From Verrucomicrobiaceae bacterium (GTDB lineage: Bacteria; Verrucomicrobiota; Verrucomicrobiia; Verrucomicrobiales; Akkermansiaceae): a DNA stretch of 64,000 bases. A model generated the notes under the pieces. That model searched no databases. It was not told the origin of the DNA and worked only from the letters and a program-made list of their open reading frames with translations. The stretch spans positions 1 through 64,000 of the forward strand of contig JAIXPW010000258.1 of NCBI GenBank assembly GCA_027485995.1. The letters are read 5' to 3'. Position 1 is the stretch's first letter. Every line of letters begins with the position of its first letter. The translations under genes were made by a program, and so were the position numbers. Below, in pieces: positions 52,440 to 60,360 of the stretch.

Positions 52440-52484
52440 GTCGGGAGACTAGTCTGGTGATCTGGAAACCGGAACTGAAAATGC

Positions 52485-52518
52485 GACACCCGCGCCGGAC
52501 GGATCCGGAGCGGGTGTC
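52485..52518 (-). terminator. probable terminator of the sigma / anti-sigma / PDZ operon
   Basis: A 9-bp stem GACACCCGC / GCGGGTGTC encloses a GC-rich loop that can form a second stem. On the minus strand it is followed by GCATTTTC. It lies 27 bp after the PDZ gene stop and before the LolD-like gene. Confidence 0.7.
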
Positions 52519-52544
52519 TTCCTAGCCTCCCTGAGAAATCCAAT

Positions 52545-53546
52545 TCACTCGTTGGGAACCGGCGGCACGATCTGCGGCTGCATCCGGAGGCGCAGGCCGT
52601 TGCCCTTGAAATCCATGTCGATGTTCAGCCGCTCGATGCGGCTGCGCACCTCGGCGGGAGCGGCGGCCTTGTCCTGTTCGGTATCCCATGGACCTGACCA
52701 AGCTTCGTTCCCTTCCTTGTCCAACACGCGGACTTCCTTGCCGCCGTCTTTGCTCTTCAGCTCAACCGAGCCTTTTTCGTCCAGCAACCGGATGGTGCTC
52801 GCGCTTTGAAAATTCATTTGCGGCGGCATGCCTGCTCCTCCTGCCGCAGCGCCGAGCATCTTCTCGACCTTCTTCTGCATCTCCTTCATCGCCTTGTCCA
52901 TTTCCGGAGCGGCGGCCTGGCCTTGAAGCTGAAGCATCCCCTGGACATCGCCAGCGCCCTTGATGGAGCGTTCGATCGATTCACGGATCTTCTTTGCCTG
53001 GTCCTCGGGCATGTCCTGAAGAAGGCGGTCGAGTGGCTGATCACCCGCACCATTCATGCCGATGGCACGATCCGCTTTCTCGCCGAGGATCACCTTGCGG
53101 TTGCCCGGCTTGCCCTCGTGGATGTAGTCGATGGAAACCTCGTCGCCCGGCTTTTTCCCGGAAACGTGTTTCGAAAGATCCGCATGACTGCCCACAGCGG
53201 CATCGTCGATCTTGGTGATGACATCGTTGACGGTGAAGCCAGCCTTGGTGGCCGGACCTTCCGGATCGAGCACCCGCACGAGCGTGCCTTCACCCTCCTT
53301 GAGACCGAGATGGACGCCAAGGACTTCCGGCACCTGGGAAGAGCCAAGACCGAGGTAGGCGGTGACTGCAGCCTTCTCCTGCTGGAGCGGCATCTGCTCG
53401 ACCTTGGGAGCAAGCTCCTCAGGAGCGGGTGCCGCTTGAGCCTTCGGCTCGTCCGGGGGGGCTTCGATGGCCGTGGCGCGGAGCGCGAACGCCGAGAGGA
53501 GTCCGACGAGTTTGAATGGGTGGATCGCGTGTTTCATCGTTGACAT
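52545..53546 (-). CDS. exported PDZ-domain protein
   Basis: A 333-residue protein with a signal peptide (about 1-26). One PDZ domain (about 72-158) shows LGVHLGLKEGEGTLVRVLDPEGPATKAGFTVNDVITKID. A helical, Met/Gln-rich middle (AMKEMQKKVEKMLG) and a beta-rich end follow. No protease domain is present. It is the third gene of a unit with a sigma factor and a putative anti-sigma factor, so it may sense or relay envelope stress. An ATG three codons downstream (53537) is an alternative start. Confidence 0.78.
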   Translation of the reverse strand: MSTMKHAIHPFKLVGLLSAFALRATAIEAPPDEPKAQAAPAPEELAPKVEQMPLQQEKAAVTAYLGLGSSQVPEVLGVHLGLKEGEGTLVRVLDPEGPATKAGFTVNDVITKIDDAAVGSHADLSKHVSGKKPGDEVSIDYIHEGKPGNRKVILGEKADRAIGMNGAGDQPLDRLLQDMPEDQAKKIRESIERSIKGAGDVQGMLQLQGQAAAPEMDKAMKEMQKKVEKMLGAAAGGAGMPPQMNFQSASTIRLLDEKGSVELKSKDGGKEVRVLDKEGNEAWSGPWDTEQDKAAAPAEVRSRIERLNIDMDFKGNGLRLRMQPQIVPPVPNE

Positions 53547-53588
53547 ACTAGAAGCGTCGTAGAACGCGGTTTTTGTTTGAATCAGGAA

Positions 53589-54206
53589 TCAATCGATTTT
53601 CTCAGGAACAAGGATGTATTCGACGCGGGGCTGCTCGACCTCGACGCGTTCGCCATGGGCATTGATGAAGCTGGCACGCTCCTTGAACACCACGCGGACC
53701 ACCCGGTGCGGCCGGTTTTCCTTCCAGACGACTCCCTCGTCGCTGGCGGTCTGGACATTGTTGCCATAGCCGGCAGGAACGAAACTACCGGAGGTCCTGG
53801 ACGGGATCGGATTGGAAACGGTTGGTCCGCCAGTTTTGGGGATCGTTCCCGTCGGCATCATCAGCGCGGTCATGCCACCCAGCAGCGCGACGGCAGCTGC
53901 GGCGAGCATCGGGCGAAAGCGACGGACGTTCTTCGGAGCCACGTTGCCCTTGGTGAACATGACAATCTTCTCGCCGACCGGGAATGGCGTGGAAGCCACC
54001 ACTTTCTCAAGCGAGGCGAAAAACTCCGCAGGAAGGGCCGCAGGACGTTGGCTGGAGAGCAGCGATTCGAAACGCAGTTCGGAAACGGTCAGCTCGGTGA
54101 GCGAGCCATCCGCAGCGGATTCCAGCCGTTCTAGCAAAGCCTGATCCGCCCGTGAGGGGCGAAGGCCTGCGAGGCTGGATTCAAGGTCGTGGAGGTCGTG
54201 GTTCAT
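53589..54206 (-). CDS. putative membrane anti-sigma factor
   Basis: A 205-residue protein with a helical cytoplasmic N-terminus (MNHDLHDLESSLAGLRPSRADQALLERLE), one membrane helix (about 98-118, MLAAAAVALLGGMTALMM) and a periplasmic domain. This is the usual layout of an anti-sigma factor, and it follows the sigma gene by 11 bp. No zinc-binding HxxxCxxC motif is present, so it is not a ZAS-type protein. Assignment rests on topology and position. Confidence 0.7.
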   Translation of the reverse strand: MNHDLHDLESSLAGLRPSRADQALLERLESAADGSLTELTVSELRFESLLSSQRPAALPAEFFASLEKVVASTPFPVGEKIVMFTKGNVAPKNVRRFRPMLAAAAVALLGGMTALMMPTGTIPKTGGPTVSNPIPSRTSGSFVPAGYGNNVQTASDEGVVWKENRPHRVVRVVFKERASFINAHGERVEVEQPRVEYILVPEKID

Positions 54207-54217
54207 GGAGAGAATCT

Positions 54218-54808
54218 TCAGATCGAGAGATCGCCTTTCCGGCGGGCGCCACCGAGCTTGCGCTGGAGGGCTTCAAGTCCGTAGCGATACCGGGAGGCCG
54301 CAGTGTTTTGGGAAATTCCAAGGGCCTCGCCGATCTCGGCAAAGGTCCGTTCGCCCCAGATTTTCATGATGATGACCTCGGCGAACTTGGGCGGCAGTTC
54401 CTTGAGGCTGGCTTCGAGCTGGGTGCGGGTTTCGTCGTCCGAGGCTTCGCTTTCGAACCACGGATGGAAGGTTTCCCGCTGATCGAGATCGGACTCGATC
54501 CCAACGGTGTCCTCGCGCCGACGGCGGCGGTCGTCGCGGCGGCTGAGGTCGATGGCGAGGCGTCGGATCGCGGTGTAGAGGTAGGGCATCCAGGCCTCCT
54601 GGCCGCCGACGAATTCACCTTCGCGGAGCTTTTCTGCCAGCTTCACGAGGGCATCCTGGAATATGTCCTGCGCATCCTCATGGGAACGGGTTTGCTGACG
54701 GGCGAAAAGCAGCAGGCGTGGGCCGTAGGCTTCCAACCACGAACGCCAGGCGGATGCGGAGGGTGAGAGATCAGTCGCGGTATTCACCGTTTTAGAAACT
54801 TCATCCAT
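54218..54808 (-). CDS. ECF-type RNA polymerase sigma factor
   Basis: A 196-residue sigma factor. Region 2 shows SHEDAQDIFQDALVKLAEKL and WMPYLYTAIRRLAIDLSRR; region 4 shows LKELPPKFAEVIIMKIWGERTFAEIGEALGISQNTAASRYRYGLEAL with a helix-turn-helix. It probably directs transcription of its own operon and envelope-stress genes. It starts 15 bp after the uvrA stop, so read-through from uvrA is possible. Confidence 0.92.
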   Translation of the reverse strand: MDEVSKTVNTATDLSPSASAWRSWLEAYGPRLLLFARQQTRSHEDAQDIFQDALVKLAEKLREGEFVGGQEAWMPYLYTAIRRLAIDLSRRDDRRRRREDTVGIESDLDQRETFHPWFESEASDDETRTQLEASLKELPPKFAEVIIMKIWGERTFAEIGEALGISQNTAASRYRYGLEALQRKLGGARRKGDLSI

Positions 54809-54823
54809 GGAGCGTTGCCGGGC

Positions 54824-57664
54824 TCAGGGTTTGTCTTTCGAGAGGCGCAAAAAATGCGCAGCAAGTGCCTGACCGGTTGGAGAGCCCTTGCTTTTCGAAA
54901 GTTGCCGAGGAGTCCCCTCTCCCACCAGCGTGCCGCCGTTCACCCCGCCGCCGGGGCCGAGGTCGATGACCCAGTCGGAGGCGGCGATGACGTCGAGATG
55001 ATGCTCCACGACCAGCACGCTGTGGCCAGCCTCGCGGAGTCGGAAAAAGGCCGCGAGGAGCTTGTCGACGTCGCCAAAATGCAGGCCTGTGGTCGGTTCG
55101 TCGAAGAGGTAGAGCGTGTGCGGGGCCTGGGGCTTCGCCAACTCGACCGCGAGCTTGAGCCGCTGGGCTTCGCCGCCTGAAAGGGTGTTCGCGGCCTGGC
55201 CGAGCCGGACGTATCCGAGGCCGAGTTCGACGAGGGTGTCGAGCAGCGGACGGAGCTTCGGGATCGCTTTGAAAAAACCAGCCGCCTCGGCGATCGGCAT
55301 GTCGAGAGAATCGGCGATCGACTTGCCTTTGAAGGTGACTTCGAGGGTTTCGCGATTGAAGCGTCGGCCATTGCACGCCGGGCAAGGCACCCAGCCATCG
55401 GGCAGGAAATGCATCTCGATCTTGAGCCGGCCTGCGCCCTCGCAGCGTTCGCAGCGGCCACCGGCGGTATTGAAGCTGAAGCGGCCCGCGTTGTAGCCGC
55501 GCTGCTTGGCGAGCGGGAGCTTCGAGTAAAGATCGCGGATCAGATCAAAGGCACCGGTGAAAGTCGCGGGATTCGAGCGCGGACTGCGACCGATCGGCGA
55601 TTGATCGGCAACGACAAATTTCCCGATCGCACCCATGCCCTCGATGCCGTCATGAGCGCCGGGAGGATCGCCGGAACCGTTGAAATGGCGGGCCATCGCG
55701 CGGCGAAGGATGTCATCGGCCAGCGTCGATTTTCCGCTACCGCTCGGACCTGTTAGACAGACGAGACGACCGAGTGGAATCGTCACATCAAGGCCACGCA
55801 GGTTGTGTTCGCGGGCATTGCGGATCTTCAGGCTGGAAAGCGGCAGGCCGGGTGCGGGTTCGGCCGGAAAAGGCGCTATCTCGCCGCGCAGCCATTTTCC
55901 GGTCGGTGAATCGATCGTATCAGGCGAGCCCTGGCCGATGATCAAGCCCCCTTCGACTCCGGCTCCCGGGCCCATGTCGATGACATGATCGGCGGCGCGG
56001 ATGATCTCCTCGTCGTGCTCCACGACCACCACCGTATTGTCCAGATCGCGAAGCCGCTGCAGCGCGCGGATCAGCCTGGAGGTGTCGGACGCGTGAAGTC
56101 CGATGCTCGGTTCATCCAGCACATAGAGCACCCCGGAAAGCCCCGCCCCGAGCTGCGTAGCGAGCCGGATGCGCTGGGCCTCGCCGCCGGAAAGCGTGCC
56201 GCTTGACCGATCCAGCCCGAGATAGCCGAGGCCGACCTCGTCGAGAAACGAGAGCCGGGTTTTCACATCGTTGGCCAGTCGCTGGCAGACGGCGGCTTTC
56301 ACGGGATCGATCGCGATGCCCGCCATCCACGTCAGCGCCTCATCGACCGGCAGGCCGCAGAAATCCTGAATACCGAGCCAGCGTCCGCCATGGCCCTCGA
56401 TGCGGACCGCAAGCCACTGGGCCTTGAGCCGACGACCTTCGCAAACGCGACAGGGACGATGCGACATCACCCGCAGCAGACGACGTCGCGAGGCCTCGGA
56501 TTTTGCGCCTAACAGCTTCCTTTCGGCTTCCGCGCAGAGACCGTCGAAGGCCTTCTTCTGGGATTTCTTTTCACGCCCGACCTTCCAGCCGGTGTCGAGT
56601 TCGCCGCCTTGGAAAATGAAGCGCTTCACCTCGTCTGTTAGATCCGCGACGCTGATGCCCTCCTCCAGGGAAAACATCCGCGTGAGGGCCTCGACCTCGC
56701 GCTTCCACTGGCCGTGGCGCGGCGAGCCGTCCTTCCACCAGCCCTTGATGCCGGACGCCAGAGGTTTCGCAGGATCGCCGATCAGCAAGGCTGGATCGCA
56801 GAACGATTCGGTGCCAAGACCTTCGCAGGACTCACAGGCTCCGAGATGCGAGTTGAAGGAAAAGTGTCGCGGCGAGAGTTCCTCGAGGATCGCTCCGGTG
56901 GTCGGATTCCGATAGCTCGTCTGAAACGAAAGATCGCGCCAAGCCTCCGAGTCCGGCGTCTGGATCGAGGCTCGGGCTTCATTTCCACACAGCTTCAAGG
57001 CGGTCTCCACCGAGTCCGCCAGGCGCGCCTCGCTGCCGGGCCGGACAACGAAGCGGTCCACCACGATTTCGATCGAGGTCAGTTTCTCCGGCCATTTCGC
57101 GGCGGCTTCCTCGATGTCGAGCACCTCGCCATCGAGGCGGACGCGGACGTAGCCCTGCCGTTGCAGATCGCCGAGCAAACGCTCCGGCTCGGAGGCCTCC
57201 TCGACTGGCACGGGGGCCAGCAGGACGATCTTCGTGCCTTCGGGCTGGGCGAGCAGGGCGTTGACGATGTCCGCCGAGGTCATCCGCTGGAGCTTTTCCC
57301 CGGTGGCCGGATCATGCGGAATCCCCGCCGCGGCCCAGAGGACGCGGAGGTAGTCGTAGATCTCGGTGGCGGTGGCCACGGTCGAGCGCGGGTTCAGACC
57401 GCCGTTTCGCTGCTCGATCGCGATAGCCGGGCTGAGTCCCTCGATCGAATCGACGTCCGGCTTTTCCAATTGGTCGAGGAACTGTCGCGCGTAGGCGGAA
57501 AGCGACTCCACGTAACGCCGCTGGCCCTCGGCATAGAGCGTGTGAAAGGCGAGCGACGATTTCCCCGATCCGCTGGGCCCGGTGATGACCACGAGTTTCC
57601 CGCGCGGAATGTCCACATCCACATTCCGCAGGTTGTGCTGCCTCGCCCCGCGAATCCGAATCAT
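54824..57664 (-). CDS. uvrA: UvrA excinuclease subunit, variant lacking the first CxxC zinc ligands
   Basis: A 946-residue damage-recognition ATPase of normal length. Two ABC modules are complete: Walker A GPSGSGKSS (about 29-37) and GPSGSGKST; signatures LSGGEAQRIRL and LSGGEAQRLKL. The UvrB-binding insertion is present, so this is not the short UvrA2 class. Two positions that normally read CPxCG read DPATG (118-122) and NPTTG. Later cysteine pairs (CESCEGLG, CRVCEGRR, CERCEGAGRLK, CPACNG) remain. ATG at 57664 chosen (MIRIRGARQHNLRNV); the frame upstream translates the 7-bp array. CTAACAG-type motifs occur at 55750, 56509 and 56635. Confidence 0.93.
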   Translation of the reverse strand: MIRIRGARQHNLRNVDVDIPRGKLVVITGPSGSGKSSLAFHTLYAEGQRRYVESLSAYARQFLDQLEKPDVDSIEGLSPAIAIEQRNGGLNPRSTVATATEIYDYLRVLWAAAGIPHDPATGEKLQRMTSADIVNALLAQPEGTKIVLLAPVPVEEASEPERLLGDLQRQGYVRVRLDGEVLDIEEAAAKWPEKLTSIEIVVDRFVVRPGSEARLADSVETALKLCGNEARASIQTPDSEAWRDLSFQTSYRNPTTGAILEELSPRHFSFNSHLGACESCEGLGTESFCDPALLIGDPAKPLASGIKGWWKDGSPRHGQWKREVEALTRMFSLEEGISVADLTDEVKRFIFQGGELDTGWKVGREKKSQKKAFDGLCAEAERKLLGAKSEASRRRLLRVMSHRPCRVCEGRRLKAQWLAVRIEGHGGRWLGIQDFCGLPVDEALTWMAGIAIDPVKAAVCQRLANDVKTRLSFLDEVGLGYLGLDRSSGTLSGGEAQRIRLATQLGAGLSGVLYVLDEPSIGLHASDTSRLIRALQRLRDLDNTVVVVEHDEEIIRAADHVIDMGPGAGVEGGLIIGQGSPDTIDSPTGKWLRGEIAPFPAEPAPGLPLSSLKIRNAREHNLRGLDVTIPLGRLVCLTGPSGSGKSTLADDILRRAMARHFNGSGDPPGAHDGIEGMGAIGKFVVADQSPIGRSPRSNPATFTGAFDLIRDLYSKLPLAKQRGYNAGRFSFNTAGGRCERCEGAGRLKIEMHFLPDGWVPCPACNGRRFNRETLEVTFKGKSIADSLDMPIAEAAGFFKAIPKLRPLLDTLVELGLGYVRLGQAANTLSGGEAQRLKLAVELAKPQAPHTLYLFDEPTTGLHFGDVDKLLAAFFRLREAGHSVLVVEHHLDVIAASDWVIDLGPGGGVNGGTLVGEGTPRQLSKSKGSPTGQALAAHFLRLSKDKP

Positions 57665-57676
57665 GGGGGGAGTGGA

Positions 57677-57777
57677 AAGTTCCAAGTTCCAACTAGCAAG
57701 TTCCAACGAAGAGGAACCCTCCGGAGCCTGCTGCTCATTTTCTTCCGTTGGAACTTGGCACTTGGCCCTTGGAACTT
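57677..57777. repeat. inverted pair of 7-bp-unit arrays between uvrA and the CCA-type gene
   Basis: The left array (57677-57711) has AAGTTCC, AAGTTCC, AACTAGC, AAGTTCC, AACGAAG. The right array (57750-57777) has GGAACTT, GGCACTT, GGCCCTT, GGAACTT, the inverse of the left type. The right array, with its flanking GTT, matches 33651-33681 at all but one position, inverted. The pair fills the gap between the two divergent starts. Confidence 0.9.
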
Positions 57778-57789
57778 TCTCCTCCCCCT

Positions 57790-59124
57790 GTGCCCCGCTC
57801 CGCTGCTGTTGATGTCGCCCGTCGCCTGACCGATGCCGGTCACGAGGCGCTGTTGGCCGGTGGCTGCGTGCGCGACAAGCTGCTGGGCCGCGAGCCGAAG
57901 GACTTTGATGTCGCGACTTCGGCCACGCCGACTGAAGTGCTGAAGCTCTTTCCCGGATCGAACGAGGTCGGCGCGCACTTCGGCGTCGTGATCGTAAAAC
58001 AGCGCGGCACGCACATCGAGGTCGCCACGTTCCGGACCGACGGCAGCTACAAGGACGGCCGACGTCCGGAAACGGTCGAGTTTTCTACCGCTCCGGAGGA
58101 TGCCCAGCGTCGTGATTTCACGGTCAACGGACTCTTCGAAAATCCCTTCACCGGCGAGGTCATCGACCACGTCGGCGGCTTGGCGGATGTGGAAACGAAG
58201 ACACTGCGGGCGATCGGAAATCCCGAGGCCAGGTTCCGCGAGGATGCCTTGCGGCTGCTGCGGGCGGTTCGATTCGCCACCGTGCTCGGTTTCGAGATCG
58301 AGCCGCTGACGTGGTCGGCCATCCAGCAGCATGCGAACGATCTGGCCAGGATTTCCCCGGAACGGATCCGCGACGAATTCTCGAAGCTCATCACCGCGCC
58401 GGATCGAGCCCGTGGGCTTGATCTGCTGGTGCAGTCCGGCTTGATCCGGGAAATCATCCCCGAGGTCCTGCCGATGATCGGCTGCGAGCAACCTCCCGAA
58501 TGGCATCCCGAGGGCGACGTTTACACCCACACCCGGATCATGCTGGAGATGCTGGGCCAGGAAGCCTCATTGGAGCTTTGCCTCGCGGTGCTGCTGCACG
58601 ACATCGCCAAGCCCCCGACCTTCACCTTCGACGAGGCCGCGAACCGCATCCGCTTCAATGGCCACGATGCCATGGGCGCGGTCATGGCCGAGGAAATCCT
58701 GCGCCGCCTGAAGTATCCGAACGACCTCATCGCCGCCGTCGTGCCGATGGTGGCGCGGCACATGCAGTTCATGAACGTGCAGAAGATGCGGGTCGCGAAA
58801 CTCAAGCGCTTCATGGCCGAGCCGACCTTCGAGCAGGAAATGGAGCTGCACCGCGTCGATTGTGGCTCGTCGAACGGTTTCACCGACAACTACGAGTTCC
58901 TCATCGAAAAGCGCGAGGAGTTCGCCAACCAGCCGCTCATTCCGCCGGCCCTGGTCAGCGGCAAGGACCTCATCGCGATGGGACTCACACCCGGACCGCG
59001 TTTCAAGGAACTGCTGGAAACGGTCCAGACCGAGCAACTCGAAGGCCGATTGCACGACCGGGAAACAGCCCTGGAGCTGCTGCGGACGCTGATTTCCACC
59101 CCGCCCGGCACAGAATCCGCGTGA
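57790..59124 (+). CDS. cca: CCA tRNA nucleotidyltransferase / poly(A) polymerase family with HD domain
   Basis: A 444-residue nucleotidyltransferase. The head domain shows AGGCVRDKLLGREPKDFDVATSA with the catalytic Asp pair (DFD) and QRRDFTVNGLFEN. The neck RFREDALRLLRAVRFATVLGF is typical. A C-terminal HD region (AVLLHDIAKPP) follows, as in class II CCA-adding enzymes with phosphohydrolase activity. It adds or repairs tRNA 3' CCA ends; poly(A) polymerase activity is the alternative. The start is GTG at 57790; the upstream part of the frame is a translated 7-bp array. Confidence 0.9.
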   Translation: MPRSAAVDVARRLTDAGHEALLAGGCVRDKLLGREPKDFDVATSATPTEVLKLFPGSNEVGAHFGVVIVKQRGTHIEVATFRTDGSYKDGRRPETVEFSTAPEDAQRRDFTVNGLFENPFTGEVIDHVGGLADVETKTLRAIGNPEARFREDALRLLRAVRFATVLGFEIEPLTWSAIQQHANDLARISPERIRDEFSKLITAPDRARGLDLLVQSGLIREIIPEVLPMIGCEQPPEWHPEGDVYTHTRIMLEMLGQEASLELCLAVLLHDIAKPPTFTFDEAANRIRFNGHDAMGAVMAEEILRRLKYPNDLIAAVVPMVARHMQFMNVQKMRVAKLKRFMAEPTFEQEMELHRVDCGSSNGFTDNYEFLIEKREEFANQPLIPPALVSGKDLIAMGLTPGPRFKELLETVQTEQLEGRLHDRETALELLRTLISTPPGTESA

Positions 59125-59183
59125 CTTCCGGCAAAAACGGCGTGGCAAGCAGCGTCTTCTGCCCCTAGTTTCCGCCCAAGTCC

Positions 59184-60290
59184 ATGAGCCACACCATCCC
59201 CGTCGAGCACACCGATCCGGTCAACGCGCAGATCCTCGCTGTTTCTGAAGACCTGATCGCCGGCTTCCACCAGCATCCCTTCCACGTCATCGCCGAGAAA
59301 TCCGGCGTCGATCTGCCGACGGTCCTCGAACGCATCCGCGCCATGCTCGAGGGCGGCGTGATCCGTCGCGTGCGCCAGACCCTGCTTTCCACCAAGCTCG
59401 CCCACGGAGCCCTCGTCGCCTGGAAGGTGCCGGAGGAAAAACTCAACGCCGCCTTCGATTTCATGTCGAAGCAGGACCCCTTTTCCGGCCACGTCGTCAT
59501 CCGATCGACCGACACCGAGGTCTCGGGTTCCGGCTACCGTCTGTGGACCACGCTGAAGGTGCCGGTCGGTGAGTCGCTCGACCACCATGCCACCGCCCTG
59601 ATGCGCCTCACTGGTGCCACCGAGTATCTGTTGATGCCTGCGAATGGAGTCTTCGCCCTCGGGGTTGGCCACATCCGCCGCCGCGCCATGGAGCCCGGCG
59701 ACAAGTCTGACGAGCCTGCCGTGATGATGACCACCGTGCCGGTCGAGCTGACCGATGAGGAGTGGGAAGTCCTGCTCGCCCTCAAGGAAGAGCTTCAGCC
59801 GGATGAAATCGTCGGCAGCCCCTGGGTGAAGCGTGCGGAAATCGCCGGCGTCAGCCTGGAGCGTTTCTGCGAGGTCGCGGAAGTCCTCAACGCCAAGAAG
59901 GTCATCGGTCGCTTCTCCACCTTCCTCGAACACGTCAAACCCTCCAGCACCGGCGAACGTGTCACGCGTTTCAACGGACTCTTTCACTGGGCCGTGCCGA
60001 AGGGCCGGGAAATGGAAGGCGGCGCGGAGGTCGGTCGCCACTACTGCATGACCCACTGCTACTGGCGCGAAGGCGGTCCGCAGTTCGGCGATGTCAACAT
60101 CATGGGCGTCGTCCACGGTACCGAGAAGGACCGCGTGCTCGAGCACAAGGCCGCGATCGACAAGCATCTGGAATCGGTCGGCATCCCCGTCTCCTACACC
60201 AACGTCTTCTGGGGCGGTCGCTCCGAGATCAAGCCCTCGGAAATCTCCCCGAAGGTCTATCACGAGTGGCACGCGCAGCATGCGGGTTGA
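59184..60290 (+). CDS. AsnC/Lrp-fold protein, probable fused siroheme decarboxylase (AhbA/AhbB-like)
   Basis: A 368-residue protein made of two tandem Lrp/AsnC-type modules. The first helix-turn-helix LPTVLERIRAMLEGGVIRRVRQTLLSTKLAHGALVAWKVPEEKL and the second CEVAEVLNAKKVIGRFSTFLEHV resemble the paired HTH/ligand domains of siroheme decarboxylases AhbA/AhbB (NirDLHG), which use this fold as an enzyme rather than a regulator. Conserved haem-contact histidines are plausible (GRHYCMTHCYW) but not certain. A true Lrp-type regulator is the alternative. It is followed directly by a 7-bp array. Confidence 0.55.
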   Translation: MSHTIPVEHTDPVNAQILAVSEDLIAGFHQHPFHVIAEKSGVDLPTVLERIRAMLEGGVIRRVRQTLLSTKLAHGALVAWKVPEEKLNAAFDFMSKQDPFSGHVVIRSTDTEVSGSGYRLWTTLKVPVGESLDHHATALMRLTGATEYLLMPANGVFALGVGHIRRRAMEPGDKSDEPAVMMTTVPVELTDEEWEVLLALKEELQPDEIVGSPWVKRAEIAGVSLERFCEVAEVLNAKKVIGRFSTFLEHVKPSSTGERVTRFNGLFHWAVPKGREMEGGAEVGRHYCMTHCYWREGGPQFGDVNIMGVVHGTEKDRVLEHKAAIDKHLESVGIPVSYTNVFWGGRSEIKPSEISPKVYHEWHAQHAG

Positions 60291-60360
60291 GGGGCCGGTG
60301 GTCAGGATTCAGGGGCCAGGGGAGGAATGACGAATGAGGAGATCCGAATGACGAATTCCT
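60291..60360. repeat. ten-unit 7-bp array running into a coding region
   Basis: Ten 7-bp units in one phase: GGGGCCG, GTGGTCA, GGATTCA, GGGGCCA, GGGGAGG, AATGACG, AATGAGG, AGATCCG, AATGACG, AATTCCT. They start on the base after the TGA of the previous gene and continue into the first codons of the next one. The second five are of a different kind than the first five but the 7-bp period is unbroken. Confidence 0.9.

Noticed and set aside
57706..57748. Longer N-termini of uvrA and the CCA-type gene (peptides of WNLEL type)
   Set aside because: These are translations of the 7-bp arrays between the two genes and are not part of either family. Starts were moved to 57664 and 57790.
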